A stretch of 35,931 nt of DNA. Origin: an uncultured Desulfobulbaceae bacterium (GTDB taxonomy: Bacteria; Desulfobacterota; Desulfobulbia; Desulfobulbales; CALZHT01). The DNA is taken from contig CALZHT010000026.1 of NCBI GenBank assembly GCA_945787445.1, positions 1-35,931 on the forward strand, given 5' to 3'. The position numbers were made by a program, and so were the translations under genes. Shown here piece by piece: positions 1-7,847 of this stretch (position 1 is its first letter; every line of letters starts with the position of its first letter). The notes under the pieces were generated by a model. The model ran no database searches. It worked only from the letters and a program-made list of their open reading frames with translations, and had not been told where the DNA came from.

Positions 1-471
1 ATGTTCAGCCCGAAAGAGATTCTAGATATCGCTATCCGCATAGAAGAAAACGGCTATGCTTTTTATCAGCAGGCTGCCCGGAAGTGCGGCAGCCAGGAAG
101 TGGAATTGTTTTTTACGTATCTGGCGGATGAAGAAGCCAATCACAAGGAGGTTTTTTCAGACCTCTTGTCGGAATTTGACGAAGCCGCTACAAGTTGGGA
201 AAATCATCCGGGGGAACATCTGGAGTATCTCAATGCCTTTGCCGATCATCTTGTATTTGGCAAAGATGCTAAAAATTTTGATTTTTCTGATGAGCATGGG
301 ACGGAGCAGGTCTTGCAATTTGCTATGCGGCGTGAAACGGAATCCATTCTCTTTTATCAGGAAATAAAAGCATATCTTCCCCAGACCAAACATCCGATAG
401 TTGATGCAATTATTGCCGAGGAACGCAGGCATTTCACCAAACTTGCCAATCTGAAAAAAAGTATTGCGTGA
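1..471 (+). CDS. Ferritin-like/rubrerythrin-type diiron protein
   Basis: This 156-residue all-helical protein has the two paired-helix metal motifs of the ferritin-like superfamily: EENGYAFY at residues 15-22 with DEEANH at 43-48, and RETESILFYQE at 111-121 with EERRH at 140-144. These supply the Glu and His ligands of a diiron site. Such proteins usually act in the cytoplasm in iron handling or peroxide/oxygen defence of anaerobes. No C-terminal rubredoxin domain (CxxC pairs) follows, so it is a short rubrerythrin-like form and not a full rubrerythrin. The ATG sits at base 1, so its ribosome binding site, or a more upstream start, lies outside the window. The next gene starts 55 nt downstream on the same strand. 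The family call is firm; the physiological substrate is not shown. Confidence 0.85.
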   Translation: MFSPKEILDIAIRIEENGYAFYQQAARKCGSQEVELFFTYLADEEANHKEVFSDLLSEFDEAATSWENHPGEHLEYLNAFADHLVFGKDAKNFDFSDEHGTEQVLQFAMRRETESILFYQEIKAYLPQTKHPIVDAIIAEERRHFTKLANLKKSIA

Positions 472-525
472 AGATATCTCGGCCTTCTTTCCATATTTCC
501 CCTTCAAAGTGTATAGATCAACGTA

Positions 526-1641
526 GTGGCTAGTAATCATCTCAAGGCGGTTGCCGAACAATTTATTTGTGAAGGAAGAATTGTTAATGTCCGGGAGCAT
601 GGCAGTGGTAATGTCAACGATACTTTCCTGGTAACTACTAGCAACAGCGACAGGCAACATTTTGTCCTGCAGCGCATCAATAGCCATGTTTTTGCGACGC
701 CGGAAAAGGTTGTTGCCAATCTTCGCAACGTTTCAGTACATATCCGCGAGAACCAAGGGCTAAACGAAAAAAATATAGACCGTCAATGGCAAATGCCATT
801 TTTGATTCCGACAAGAAGGGGAGAGGATTACTATATAGACGACACCGGGGACTTCTGGCGAGCAGTGAACTTCATAGAAAAAGCAAAACCTTTAAACATT
901 GAGGAGGCTACAGCCAAGGCCATTGAAGCAGGTTGGGCGCTGGGCAGGTTCCACCGCCTGATGCAGGGCCTTGATCCTGGAATACTGCACGATACCCTAC
1001 CCGGATTTCATAATACGCCGCTCTATCTCAAGCAGTATGACAAAACAAGGCGGGAAAACAACTTTCGCCCTGTTTCCGAGGAGGAAAGGTTCTGCGTCGC
1101 ATTTATCGAGGAGAGGAGAGATTTTGCCAACGTCCTCGAGGAAGCGAAAGAAACAAAGAAAATTGTCATCCGTATCATTCATGGCGATCCAAAGGCGGAT
1201 AATATAATGATCAATGACGCTACGGGAAGGGCAGTCGGCATGATCGATCTTGATACCGTTGGACCGGGCCTTATCCATTATGATGTGGGTGATTGCTTGC
1301 GGTCCTGCTGCAACTTGGCGGGAGAGGAGGTGGATTCATTAAACCAGGTCCGGTTTGATACGGATCGGTGTGTTGCTCTCCTGCAGGGCTATGTTTCTCA
1401 GGCAAAAAGTATTTTGACGGATACCGATTTCAGCTATTTTTATGCTGCCATTCGTCTCCTGCCGTTTGAACTGGGGCTTCGCTTCTTTACTGATTATTTT
1501 GCCGGAAACATATATTTTAAGGCAAGAGATCCACAACACAATCTCAGGCGTGCCCTTGTGCAGTTCAGACTAGCGGAAAGCATTGAATCCCAAAAGGCAG
1601 AGATAGAAGCAGTGATTACCAGTCTGCAGAGTGAAATGTAG
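526..1641 (+). CDS. Phosphotransferase (APH/choline kinase fold), NahK-like sugar kinase
   Basis: A 371-residue cytoplasmic kinase of the aminoglycoside phosphotransferase superfamily. The nucleotide loop is GSGNVNDTFLV near residues 26-36, the catalytic loop is HGDPKADN near 219-226, and the metal-binding IDLDT is near 240. The order GNVNDTFLV, FVLQRIN and IDLDTVGPG resembles N-acetylhexosamine 1-kinase (NahK)-like enzymes, which phosphorylate sugars at the anomeric carbon, more than antibiotic resistance enzymes. The substrate is inferred and could be another amino sugar. The start is a GTG with no clear Shine-Dalgarno sequence; no better ATG matches the conserved N terminus. No nucleotidyltransferase partner is present next to it. 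Confidence 0.75.
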   Translation: MASNHLKAVAEQFICEGRIVNVREHGSGNVNDTFLVTTSNSDRQHFVLQRINSHVFATPEKVVANLRNVSVHIRENQGLNEKNIDRQWQMPFLIPTRRGEDYYIDDTGDFWRAVNFIEKAKPLNIEEATAKAIEAGWALGRFHRLMQGLDPGILHDTLPGFHNTPLYLKQYDKTRRENNFRPVSEEERFCVAFIEERRDFANVLEEAKETKKIVIRIIHGDPKADNIMINDATGRAVGMIDLDTVGPGLIHYDVGDCLRSCCNLAGEEVDSLNQVRFDTDRCVALLQGYVSQAKSILTDTDFSYFYAAIRLLPFELGLRFFTDYFAGNIYFKARDPQHNLRRALVQFRLAESIESQKAEIEAVITSLQSEM

Positions 1642-1693
1642 CCTCGTTCAAGCCCCAAGATCCCAATACTCTGAGCAGGTATTCAGGCACAAA

Positions 1694-1749
1694 GGCAGAA
1701 GACAGAAGAAAGAAGGCAGAAGGCAGAAGGCAGAAGGCAGAAGGCAGAT
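1694..1749. repeat. Eight-copy GGCAGAA heptamer tandem repeat
   Basis: Eight consecutive 7-nt units fill exactly 56 nt. Units 1 and 4-7 are GGCAGAA; units 2 and 3 are GACAGAA and GAAAGAA; the last is GGCAGAT. It lies 53 nt after the phosphotransferase stop codon in non-coding DNA. A looser relative (AAGGCAGCAGGCAGAGG) occurs downstream of gspB near 5160. Such heptamer arrays expand by replication slippage. Confidence 0.9.
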
Positions 1750-1926
1750 AGACGCTTCATCTCCTTACCCGCAACCCCGCCGGCACAGTTTTTTTAGTGA
1801 AAGTGTACTTTTGAAATGGTAATAATAAACCTGTTAAGCTCCGTGCAGAGAACTGTCTGGATCAGTGTGGTTGCCATGCGGTACTTTTATTCTCTTTTAG
1901 GGTAAATATCCTGCGGCTTGCAGTGT

Positions 1927-2028
1927 TCGTCATACCCGCCCCCGATTTCTCGAGGATAAACTTCAGCGGGTATCCAGAGAAAAAATGACGAGTGTTTTCT
2001 GGATTCCCGATCAAGTCGGGAATGACGG
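1927..2028. repeat. REP-like inverted repeat cluster
   Basis: Two palindromic units are adjacent. The first has an outer arm pair TCGTCAT (1927-1933)/ATGACGA (1985-1991) and an overlapping inner pair ATACCCGC (1932-1939)/GCGGGTAT (1966-1973). The second is a perfect hairpin ATTCCCGA (2003-2010), loop TCAAG, TCGGGAAT (2016-2023), followed by GACGG. From general knowledge, ATTCCCGA-type palindromes are dispersed in many copies in proteobacterial genomes; only one copy occurs in this window, so copy number is not shown here. There is no T-tract, so it is not a classical terminator. Confidence 0.7.
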
Positions 2029-2172
2029 TTGTTGATTCCCCGTTGCTTGTCGGAGTAAAACGGAGATCCTGTTTTAGCGGGGCTGTGGGGTAGTTCATTT
2101 ATTAAGGTAATGAAATGACCACGGCTCTGATTGATTAGACAATAGGTTGCCGATTGGAATAGAATAATACGT

Positions 2173-3990
2173 ATGACAATGTATCAGGAATATTTTGGGT
2201 TCAAAGCCCCTCCTTTTTCCATCGCACCGGACCCCCGCTATCTCTACATGAGCGAACGGCACCGGGAGGCCTTGGCACATTTGCTCTATGGCATAAAAGG
2301 TGATGGGGGCTTTGTGCTTCTCACCGGAGAGGTGGGTACGGGCAAAACTACCGTGTGCCGCTGCCTCCTTGAACAAGTACCTGAAAATACAGACGTTGCC
2401 TTTATTCTTAATCCCAAAGTCACGGTGAATGAATTGTTGGCAACCATCTGTGATGAATTCCATATCAATTATCCGGAAGGCAATTACAGCATCAAAGTGT
2501 TTATTGATCATCTCAACAAGTTTTTACTTGATGCCCATGCCAAGGATCGTCATTCCGTGCTCATTTTAGATGAGGCCCAGAATCTGAGCGGGCCGGTTCT
2601 CGAACAACTGCGGCTGTTGACCAACCTCGAAACCAATGAGCGTAAGTTGCTGCAGATAATTCTTCTTGGGCAGCCTGAACTGAAAGATATATTAGCACGT
2701 CCTGAGATACGGCAGATCGGGCAAAGGGTAACGGCCCGTTATCACCTCGAGCCCTTATCGGCAAGAGAAGTTAAGGCATATGTCTCTCATCGTTTGATGG
2801 TGGCCGGAGTAGCCAGAACCCTTTTCCCTCCCTCTGTGATCCGCAAGCTTTATCGGCATACCGGCGGCGTTCCGCGGCTTATCAATGTTATCTGCGATCG
2901 GGCCCTGCTTGGCACCTTTGTCCAGGGTTTAGACAGGGTAACCAAAAAAACCTTGTCAAAAGCCGTTAAAGAGGTGTTTGGCGAAGATAAAGAGAGAGCC
3001 AGGACTTTGCGGCGTTACAGGTGGGCAATGGCAGGGTTGGCAATATTTATCAGTGGGGCGGTTCTTGCCGCCTATTATCACCAGCAACCGGAACCGGATC
3101 TGGTGATCACCGCTGCCATTGTTGGCGACAAAGAAAAGAAAGTCGCCTTTGCTTTGCAGGAAAGCCCGTTAGAATCAAATGCAATGTATCACCAAGATGA
3201 AGAAGCGGAAGAAATGGTTCAGGAAACAAAATCGACAGGACAATTGGTCTTGACCAATGAAGCCATTTCCCAGGAGATTCCATCATCAATTCCTCAGGGA
3301 ATAAAGAGTAAGCCATTGCCTGATAATTCCCAGGCTGAGACAGGTGGTCAGCAGGTATTGCAGACCTTGGAGTGGACACTGGGTATCCCCATTGCTGAGA
3401 GTTGGGCAAAGTCATATCAGGCTCTTTTTAAACGCTGGGGTATTTTATATGATCCTGATTCAGGGGGTGCGGTCTGCCAATTTGCCTTGGCCCAAGGTTT
3501 ACGCTGTCTTGGATTACAAGGGAGTCTCGCCAGTCTGCTTCATTACAACCGTCCGGCAGTATTGACTCTTTATACTGAAGAAGGGCAACATTATTATGCT
3601 GCCATGACCGATTACATTGGTGAAACGGCGATGTTCGCTCTCGGCGGCGAAACCAGGGAAGTCCCCTTAACAGATGTTGTTAAGCGGTGGAAGGGAGAGT
3701 TCGCCCTTTTATGGTCTGTGCCATCCGGCTATTCCGATTCGCTTGATCCTGGCGGTAAAGGTCGTGTGGTTAAGTGGCTAGATCAAAAACTCGCCCTTTT
3801 GGAGGGGCGTCCATACAAAGAGGGGAAAAATGTAGTATTTACCGAGGACATGGTGAATCAGGTGAAGAAATTTCAATTCGCAAAAAACCTTGTTCCGGAC
3901 GGTATTGTGGGTCCCCAGACCATAATTCACCTGAATACGGAAGTTGGCACCGGCGTGCCGTTGTTAACTCAGAAGCAGAAGGAAGATTAG
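2173..3990 (+). CDS. gspA: GspA/ExeA-type AAA+ ATPase with peptidoglycan-binding domain
   Basis: A 605-residue inner-membrane protein. Residues 1-270 form an ExeA-like AAA+ ATPase, with N-terminal signature YFGFKAPPFSIAPDPRYLY, Walker A GEVGTGKTT at 52-60 and Walker B VLILDEAQ at 129-136. One transmembrane helix lies near 284-302. A periplasmic part follows with a C39-like non-catalytic segment (about 395-515) and a peptidoglycan-binding domain near the C terminus (DGIVGPQT motif). In Aeromonas the ExeA-ExeB complex binds peptidoglycan and helps assemble the type II secretin; the same role is inferred here. gspB starts 2 nt after the stop, so the two are co-translated. No other gsp genes are in the window. 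Confidence 0.9.
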   Translation: MTMYQEYFGFKAPPFSIAPDPRYLYMSERHREALAHLLYGIKGDGGFVLLTGEVGTGKTTVCRCLLEQVPENTDVAFILNPKVTVNELLATICDEFHINYPEGNYSIKVFIDHLNKFLLDAHAKDRHSVLILDEAQNLSGPVLEQLRLLTNLETNERKLLQIILLGQPELKDILARPEIRQIGQRVTARYHLEPLSAREVKAYVSHRLMVAGVARTLFPPSVIRKLYRHTGGVPRLINVICDRALLGTFVQGLDRVTKKTLSKAVKEVFGEDKERARTLRRYRWAMAGLAIFISGAVLAAYYHQQPEPDLVITAAIVGDKEKKVAFALQESPLESNAMYHQDEEAEEMVQETKSTGQLVLTNEAISQEIPSSIPQGIKSKPLPDNSQAETGGQQVLQTLEWTLGIPIAESWAKSYQALFKRWGILYDPDSGGAVCQFALAQGLRCLGLQGSLASLLHYNRPAVLTLYTEEGQHYYAAMTDYIGETAMFALGGETREVPLTDVVKRWKGEFALLWSVPSGYSDSLDPGGKGRVVKWLDQKLALLEGRPYKEGKNVVFTEDMVNQVKKFQFAKNLVPDGIVGPQTIIHLNTEVGTGVPLLTQKQKED

Positions 3991-3992
3991 GT

Positions 3993-5153
3993 ATGTCCTA
4001 TATCCTTGAAGCTTTAAAAAAATCAGACAAGCAGCGTAGCAAGGGGAAAGTGCCTGATCTTCAGACTGTCCAGCCCGGACATGTCATTGAACCGGAAAAA
4101 CCGCAGCGCTGGCCTTATTTTCTTATGGCCGCCCTGCTTCTCAATGCCCTTATTTTTGCCGCTTATTTCGGGATAGGAAAGGAAGAAAAGGAGCAGGTTG
4201 TTGATCAGCAGTCCGCACCGCCACAACCATTAATGCCTGCAGGGCAGGCCATGAAGAAATCCGGGTCGCCACAAATGGCAGAAAGGGTGCCGCAGCCTCC
4301 TGCCCTGGAGAAAATAGGCACTCCAAAGGTCGGTACTATAGAGCGGCATAACACATCCCAATTTGAACAACCTGCCCCACCTCTTGCTCAGGAGCAGAAA
4401 ATAGTTGTTGGGCAGAGCCGGATTAAAGATTCCTTTTCACAATCAGCGCAAGATCAGAACATAGTTGTGAGTAAGGCCCAACCAGTGGAGACAGCGGCAC
4501 AACCCCAGATTAAGCCGGATCTCCCTGACCAAGTGGTGGAACATCAGGTGCCAACAGAGGTAAAGGAGGCATCCGTCATAAACCCGGGACAGCCCTCCTT
4601 TGTCCAAGAGACAGCTAAAAACCTTGAAGTTGCCGTCAAAAAGATGCCGGAGAGAGCAGCCCCACCTGTGCAACCTCCACCCACTCAGACAGAAGTACAA
4701 CAACCTGGGTCGGAGAATCAATCTGTTTCGACGGCAATCCCATCCGGGCAGACACAAAAAGCAACCCGTCCATTGCCAAGAACAATCAACAGAGCTGCTC
4801 CCGTTGTAAGGGATAACAACCAATCAATAGATTCCATCCCTGTTCCGGTGAGAAAAGCAAGGCGGCCTTTGCCACGATCTTCTGGCGGGGCAGCCCCAGC
4901 TGTAAAGGATAGTTCCAAGAAGAAAGTCGTGGACATGCGTCAGCTTCCGGTTCGTATCCGGCAGGCTTTGCCTGACATTCGGATTTCGGTTCATGCCTAT
5001 TCTAAAAGGCCTGAAAACCGGATCGTAAGCATCAATGGCAAGGTGACAAAAGAAGGGCAGAGAATAGACTCCGACCTCCGGCTTGAAGAGATTACCCTGG
5101 ACGGTGTTATTCTGAGTTATGAGAAGTATCATTTCAAAGTAAAGGTTTTTTGA
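3993..5153 (+). CDS. gspB: GspB-type general secretion pathway protein
   Basis: A 386-residue protein that starts at an ATG 2 nt after gspA. It begins with the family hallmark MSYILEALKKSDKQR, has one transmembrane helix near 41-60, a long Pro/Gln-rich linker of about 240 residues with repeated RPLPR-like blocks, and a C-terminal T2SSB domain (from about 315, RQLPVRIRQALPDIRISVHAY onward). GspB proteins pair with GspA in the inner membrane and reach across the periplasm to the secretin. An open frame extends upstream to 3774 inside gspA, but the conserved N terminus fixes the start here. The linker is of low complexity and probably evolves fast. Confidence 0.9.
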   Translation: MSYILEALKKSDKQRSKGKVPDLQTVQPGHVIEPEKPQRWPYFLMAALLLNALIFAAYFGIGKEEKEQVVDQQSAPPQPLMPAGQAMKKSGSPQMAERVPQPPALEKIGTPKVGTIERHNTSQFEQPAPPLAQEQKIVVGQSRIKDSFSQSAQDQNIVVSKAQPVETAAQPQIKPDLPDQVVEHQVPTEVKEASVINPGQPSFVQETAKNLEVAVKKMPERAAPPVQPPPTQTEVQQPGSENQSVSTAIPSGQTQKATRPLPRTINRAAPVVRDNNQSIDSIPVPVRKARRPLPRSSGGAAPAVKDSSKKKVVDMRQLPVRIRQALPDIRISVHAYSKRPENRIVSINGKVTKEGQRIDSDLRLEEITLDGVILSYEKYHFKVKVF

Positions 5154-5271
5154 GAATAAAAGGCAGCAGGCAGAGGTAGAGGGCACTGAAGCGCAAAGGC
5201 ACAAAGTTTGGTGGGCAAGGGCCAGCCAATTTCATGATGGATACTACCTGTCAATCCTGTCAGCTTTATAT

Positions 5272-5778
5272 ATGAATCCTGCAAATGAACTGGTAACCAT
5301 TGTCGATGAATACAATAGAGTCATCGGCAGCGCCACCCGGGCGGAGATGCGCCGAAAGGGACTGATCCACCGGGCCACATACATCCTTGTCTTCAACAGC
5401 GCGGATGAGCTTTTTATTCAGAAACGCACAAAAACAAAAGATATCTATCCCGGTTTTTACGATGTAGCCGCCGGAGGCGTGGTGCTGACAGGTGAAAGTT
5501 ACGAAGAATCGGCCAAGCGCGAGCTTTTTGAAGAACTGGGCATTGCTCGGGACGATCTAGCAGTCCGGTTCGACTACTATCATACGGATGAAGACAACCG
5601 GGTTTGGGGCAGGATATTTACCTGTGTACATGACGGTCATATGGTTCTGCAGAAAGAAGAGATTGAAAGCGGCGAATTCCTGAAAATAAATGAAGTACTC
5701 GCCATGAGTGAACGCCAACCCTTCACGCCGGACGGCATAATTGTCCTCCGCAAATACCTCGAGATGCTAAATGAATAG
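5272..5778 (+). CDS. Nudix hydrolase, YfcD/IPP isomerase-like
   Basis: A 168-residue cytoplasmic hydrolase. Residues 69-91 match the Nudix box G-x5-E-x7-RE-U-x-EE-x-G-U exactly (G69, E75, R83-E84, E87-E88, G90). The N terminus (VDEYNRVIGSATR) and the RKGLIHRATYILVF segment are those of the YfcD branch, which is related in sequence to isopentenyl diphosphate isomerase type 1. The substrate of this branch is poorly defined, probably a nucleoside diphosphate derivative. The gene follows gspB by 118 nt containing a GGCAG-rich low-complexity stretch, so cotranscription is possible but not shown. Confidence 0.85.
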   Translation: MNPANELVTIVDEYNRVIGSATRAEMRRKGLIHRATYILVFNSADELFIQKRTKTKDIYPGFYDVAAGGVVLTGESYEESAKRELFEELGIARDDLAVRFDYYHTDEDNRVWGRIFTCVHDGHMVLQKEEIESGEFLKINEVLAMSERQPFTPDGIIVLRKYLEMLNE

Positions 5779-6325
5779 CATGATGTTGCTGCATTGGTGA
5801 TAGTTACCATATCTTTCCTAGGGATTTTTTAGGTAAAGAAGTTGCAGGGAAAGTAAACAGCAATCCAGCTAATTCCATTCCTCTCATAATATATTGTTGG
5901 CTCATGCCAAGCCAGCAGGCAAATTCTACACTTTTTTGGCTGCGCCGTCTGCAGCTCATCATGCCTGATGTAAGCCTTCGGTCCCTCCTTGCCAGTTCTG
6001 AATGTAACACCATATCAATAATCGATTCCCAGTTGAGGCTCGATATTATTTTGATAGGCATGTTTGATTTCCCGCACTTCTATGCATAAAAATATCGAGA
6101 CCTATGTCTTGCTTGAAAATAGAGGCGTGTATATTTTGAGTGTAATACATGTTGAGAATGAATATTGCCAAGGCGTAATAATAAGAATACGCTAATTTCA
6201 AAAGGGAAATGTGTTCCTTCCCAACTTGGGATAATTGCCGCAAGGACCGTTTACAGAAGGCGGTGCAAACGCTATACCTGGTTGCCTTGCCCCGTGATCA
6301 GTTACAATTTTTAAGGAGGCAAATC
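5779..6325. other. 547-nt spacer with a possible regulator relic
   Basis: No intact gene is seen. On the minus strand, 6061-5804 is open for 85 codons (IDMVLHSELARRD, VEFACWLGMSQQYI, MELAGLLFTFPA). This faintly resembles a winged-helix regulator of the Rrf2 kind with a scrambled middle; reading a neighbouring frame there gives RHDELQTAQ, which would fit such a domain better. It could be a degraded gene or chance. The rest (6062-6310) is AT-rich without a clear promoter or terminator. Confidence 0.3.
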
Positions 6326-7018
6326 ATGAAAAACAAAATTGTATTCTTGCCCATCATCTTTTTGCTACTTCTTCTTTCCGCTTGTGCCCAACTTTCCTCA
6401 GCTTTGTCAAATGCTGAGCAGGAATTCGACACCGGCCTTGGTCTTTTTAATCGGGGTCAATATGAGAAAGCTGTTCCCCATTTTATAAAAGCAACCGAAC
6501 TGGAGTCTGAGTATACACAAGCATACTTGTATCTAGGACGCTCCTATCTGAACCTGGGCCGTTTCGGCGAGGCGATTCAACCTTTGCGAACAGCATACCG
6601 GCTGGCCCCGGCAGAGACGCAAAAGGAAATGTCGTCGTTTCTCCTTGACGCCATTCTTTCATTCGGTATGGGAGAGTTGAAAAAAGGAAACTTCAAGGCC
6701 GGTATCGCGCATCTTAAGGAAGGGCTTGCCCTTGATCCGGATTCCACTAAAGTGCAAGGGGAACTGGTCAAAGGTCTTATTACTTATGGAACTACTCTGC
6801 TGGCGCAGGGAAAACCATCGGCGGCAATCTCTTCCTTTCAGGAGGCCATCTCCATTGCCCCTGCTAATTCTGATGCCTATATGGGCCTGGCGCGAGGATT
6901 TTTGCAAAATGGGAATTTTCTCCAGGCAAAAGACGCCGCCGAGAGCGCCATGAGGATTGATCCCCAGCAAAAAGGTCCCCAGCAGTTGCTCCAACAACTT
7001 TTTCTTCTGCCGCGTTAA
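6326..7018 (+). CDS. TPR-repeat lipoprotein
   Basis: A 230-residue lipoprotein. The signal peptide ends in the lipobox LSAC with the lipidated Cys at residue 20. About five tetratricopeptide repeats follow, recognised by patterns such as GLGLFNRGQYEKAVPHFIKA, YLGRSYLNLGRFGEAIQPL and GLARGFLQNGNFLQAKDA. TPR lipoproteins of this size serve as scaffolds in envelope complexes; the partner is unknown. The start was chosen at the ATG behind TTAAGGAGG (6311-6319), which also gives a proper signal peptide; a longer open frame to 6209 lacks these. The next gene follows after 33 nt with its own strong ribosome binding site, suggesting an operon. Confidence 0.85.
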   Translation: MKNKIVFLPIIFLLLLLSACAQLSSALSNAEQEFDTGLGLFNRGQYEKAVPHFIKATELESEYTQAYLYLGRSYLNLGRFGEAIQPLRTAYRLAPAETQKEMSSFLLDAILSFGMGELKKGNFKAGIAHLKEGLALDPDSTKVQGELVKGLITYGTTLLAQGKPSAAISSFQEAISIAPANSDAYMGLARGFLQNGNFLQAKDAAESAMRIDPQQKGPQQLLQQLFLLPR

Positions 7019-7051
7019 TGTTCCTAAATTCCAATACGAAGGAGGTTCACA

Positions 7052-7504
7052 ATGAAAAAATTAGCGATTTTCTTAATGATCACAGTTGCATTGCCCCTGG
7101 TGGCAACAGGATTTTCCGCAGCCGATAGTTCTGATAAAGAGCATCGGGAAGTGCAAAAGCGCGAAAGGGAAATGGAAAGCGAGCGGGTGAAAGAAGATAG
7201 AGAAGAAGCACGGGAAGAGAGAAGGCACATCGAAAAAGAAGCGCGAGAAAAACACAAAGCGGATAAAAAAAGGGAAAAAGAGGCGCGGAAATTCCAGGAG
7301 AAGCAGGAAAAGACTGAACGGAAATTACTGAAGAGGCAAGAAAAGGAAGAGCGGAAACATAGAAAGGAAATGGAAGGGAAGAAGCAAAACATCGCGAAGA
7401 GATGGAAAGAGAAGAGCGGAAGTTCAGGAAAGAAAGAGAGTGGGAGGAAGAGAAAGAGCACGAGAAAATGGAGAGAGAGAGCGAGAAAAGGATTAAAAAA
7501 ATAG
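7052..7504 (+). CDS. Secreted, highly charged coiled-coil protein (3' frameshift likely)
   Basis: A 150-residue protein of unknown function. It has a signal peptide (MKKLAIFLMITVALPLVATG, cleavage near FSA-AD), then an almost continuous Glu/Lys/Arg/Gln helix that would form a long charged coiled coil or single alpha helix. The ribosome binding site is AAGGAGG before the ATG. After about residue 107 (near 7375) the composition changes: acidic residues fall and Gly, Ser, Trp and Thr appear. The -1 frame from 7378 keeps the original pattern (EEAKHREEMEREERKF and onward) and ends at 7513-7515. A single missing base near 7375, for example an A before GGG, would restore it. This suggests a recent frameshift or sequence error. 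Confidence 0.7.
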   Translation: MKKLAIFLMITVALPLVATGFSAADSSDKEHREVQKREREMESERVKEDREEAREERRHIEKEAREKHKADKKREKEARKFQEKQEKTERKLLKRQEKEERKHRKEMEGKKQNIAKRWKEKSGSSGKKESGRKRKSTRKWRERARKGLKK

Positions 7505-7614
7505 AGAGGGCATAAAGCTGAGCTCCGAGTGATATACACATTTTTGCCCCTGCAAGAGGGGGCTTGTGCTCTGTATTTTAGGGTATTTGCGCTAGTGTTG
7601 CTGATAAAGGGTCT

Positions 7615-7664
7615 ACACAAAATTGCGAACTACAGCAATTTTGTGTTAAACGCGACTTCGTCGC
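7615..7664. repeat. Perfect 12-bp hairpin followed by a 5-bp hairpin
   Basis: Arms ACACAAAATTGC (7615-7626) and GCAATTTTGTGT (7635-7646) are perfectly complementary around an 8-nt loop. Five nt later GCGAC (7652-7656), TTC, GTCGC (7660-7664) forms a second small stem. No T-run follows on either strand at terminator distance. Confidence 0.9.
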
Positions 7665-7705
7665 TATTAAGTTTTAACCAGATCTACGTCTACCGTAACA
7701 AGCTG

Positions 7706-7766
7706 ATATGACAAAACAAACATTAACATCGACAAAGTTTTTGTCATATTTAGGCGCGGAGCGCCT
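7706..7766. repeat. 11-bp inverted repeat plus 6-bp GC hairpin
   Basis: Arms ATATGACAAAA (7706-7716) and TTTTGTCATAT (7739-7749) are perfect with a 22-nt loop. Inside, GACAAA (7731-7736) can instead pair with TTTGTC (7740-7745), giving two mutually exclusive structures. Directly after comes AGGCGC (7752-7757), GGA, GCGCCT (7761-7766). Confidence 0.9.
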
Positions 7767-7847
7767 TTGATCTCATGAAAGTAACAGGAAAAATGGATTT
7801 ACATAATTGCAATATAAATAAAAAAATGGCAAAAGCCGCTGTAGATT

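Larger units (their letters stand above)
1642..2172. other. Repeat-rich 531-nt intergenic spacer
   Basis: No convincing gene lies between the phosphotransferase and gspA. The left part holds a tandem heptamer repeat (1694-1749), the middle a cluster of inverted repeats (1927-2028). A minus-strand open frame across 1862-2098 translates the palindrome into VIPDLIGNPE, a typical product of spurious ORFs over dispersed repeats. No convincing promoter or intrinsic terminator was identified. Confidence 0.6.
7505..7847. other. Palindrome-rich spacer between convergent genes
   Basis: This 343-nt stretch lies between the 3' ends of the coiled-coil gene and the dioxygenase-like gene. It carries at least four inverted repeats within 7615-7766, listed separately, and no convincing gene. 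None of the hairpins has a clear T-tract directly behind it. It may be a bidirectional termination region, or a miniature mobile or REP-like element. Confidence 0.6.

Noticed and set aside
526-1641. Aminoglycoside resistance gene
   Set aside because: The fold is shared, but the motifs match NahK-like sugar kinases better and there is no mobile element or resistance context.
1694-1749. CRISPR array
   Set aside because: Units are only 7 nt long and have no spacers; no cas genes are in the window.
1862-2098. 78-codon minus-strand open frame in the first spacer
   Set aside because: It translates the ATTCCCGA palindrome (VIPDLIGNPE), a typical spurious product over dispersed repeats, and has no ribosome binding site.
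7052-7515. Programmed -1 ribosomal frameshift in the coiled-coil gene
   Set aside because: No slippery heptamer or downstream pseudoknot was recognised near 7378; a simple base loss explains the pattern.
7024-7620. 198-codon minus-strand open frame rich in Phe, Ser and Leu
   Set aside because: It is the antisense of the Glu/Lys/Arg coiled-coil gene, whose repetitive composition keeps opposite frames open.
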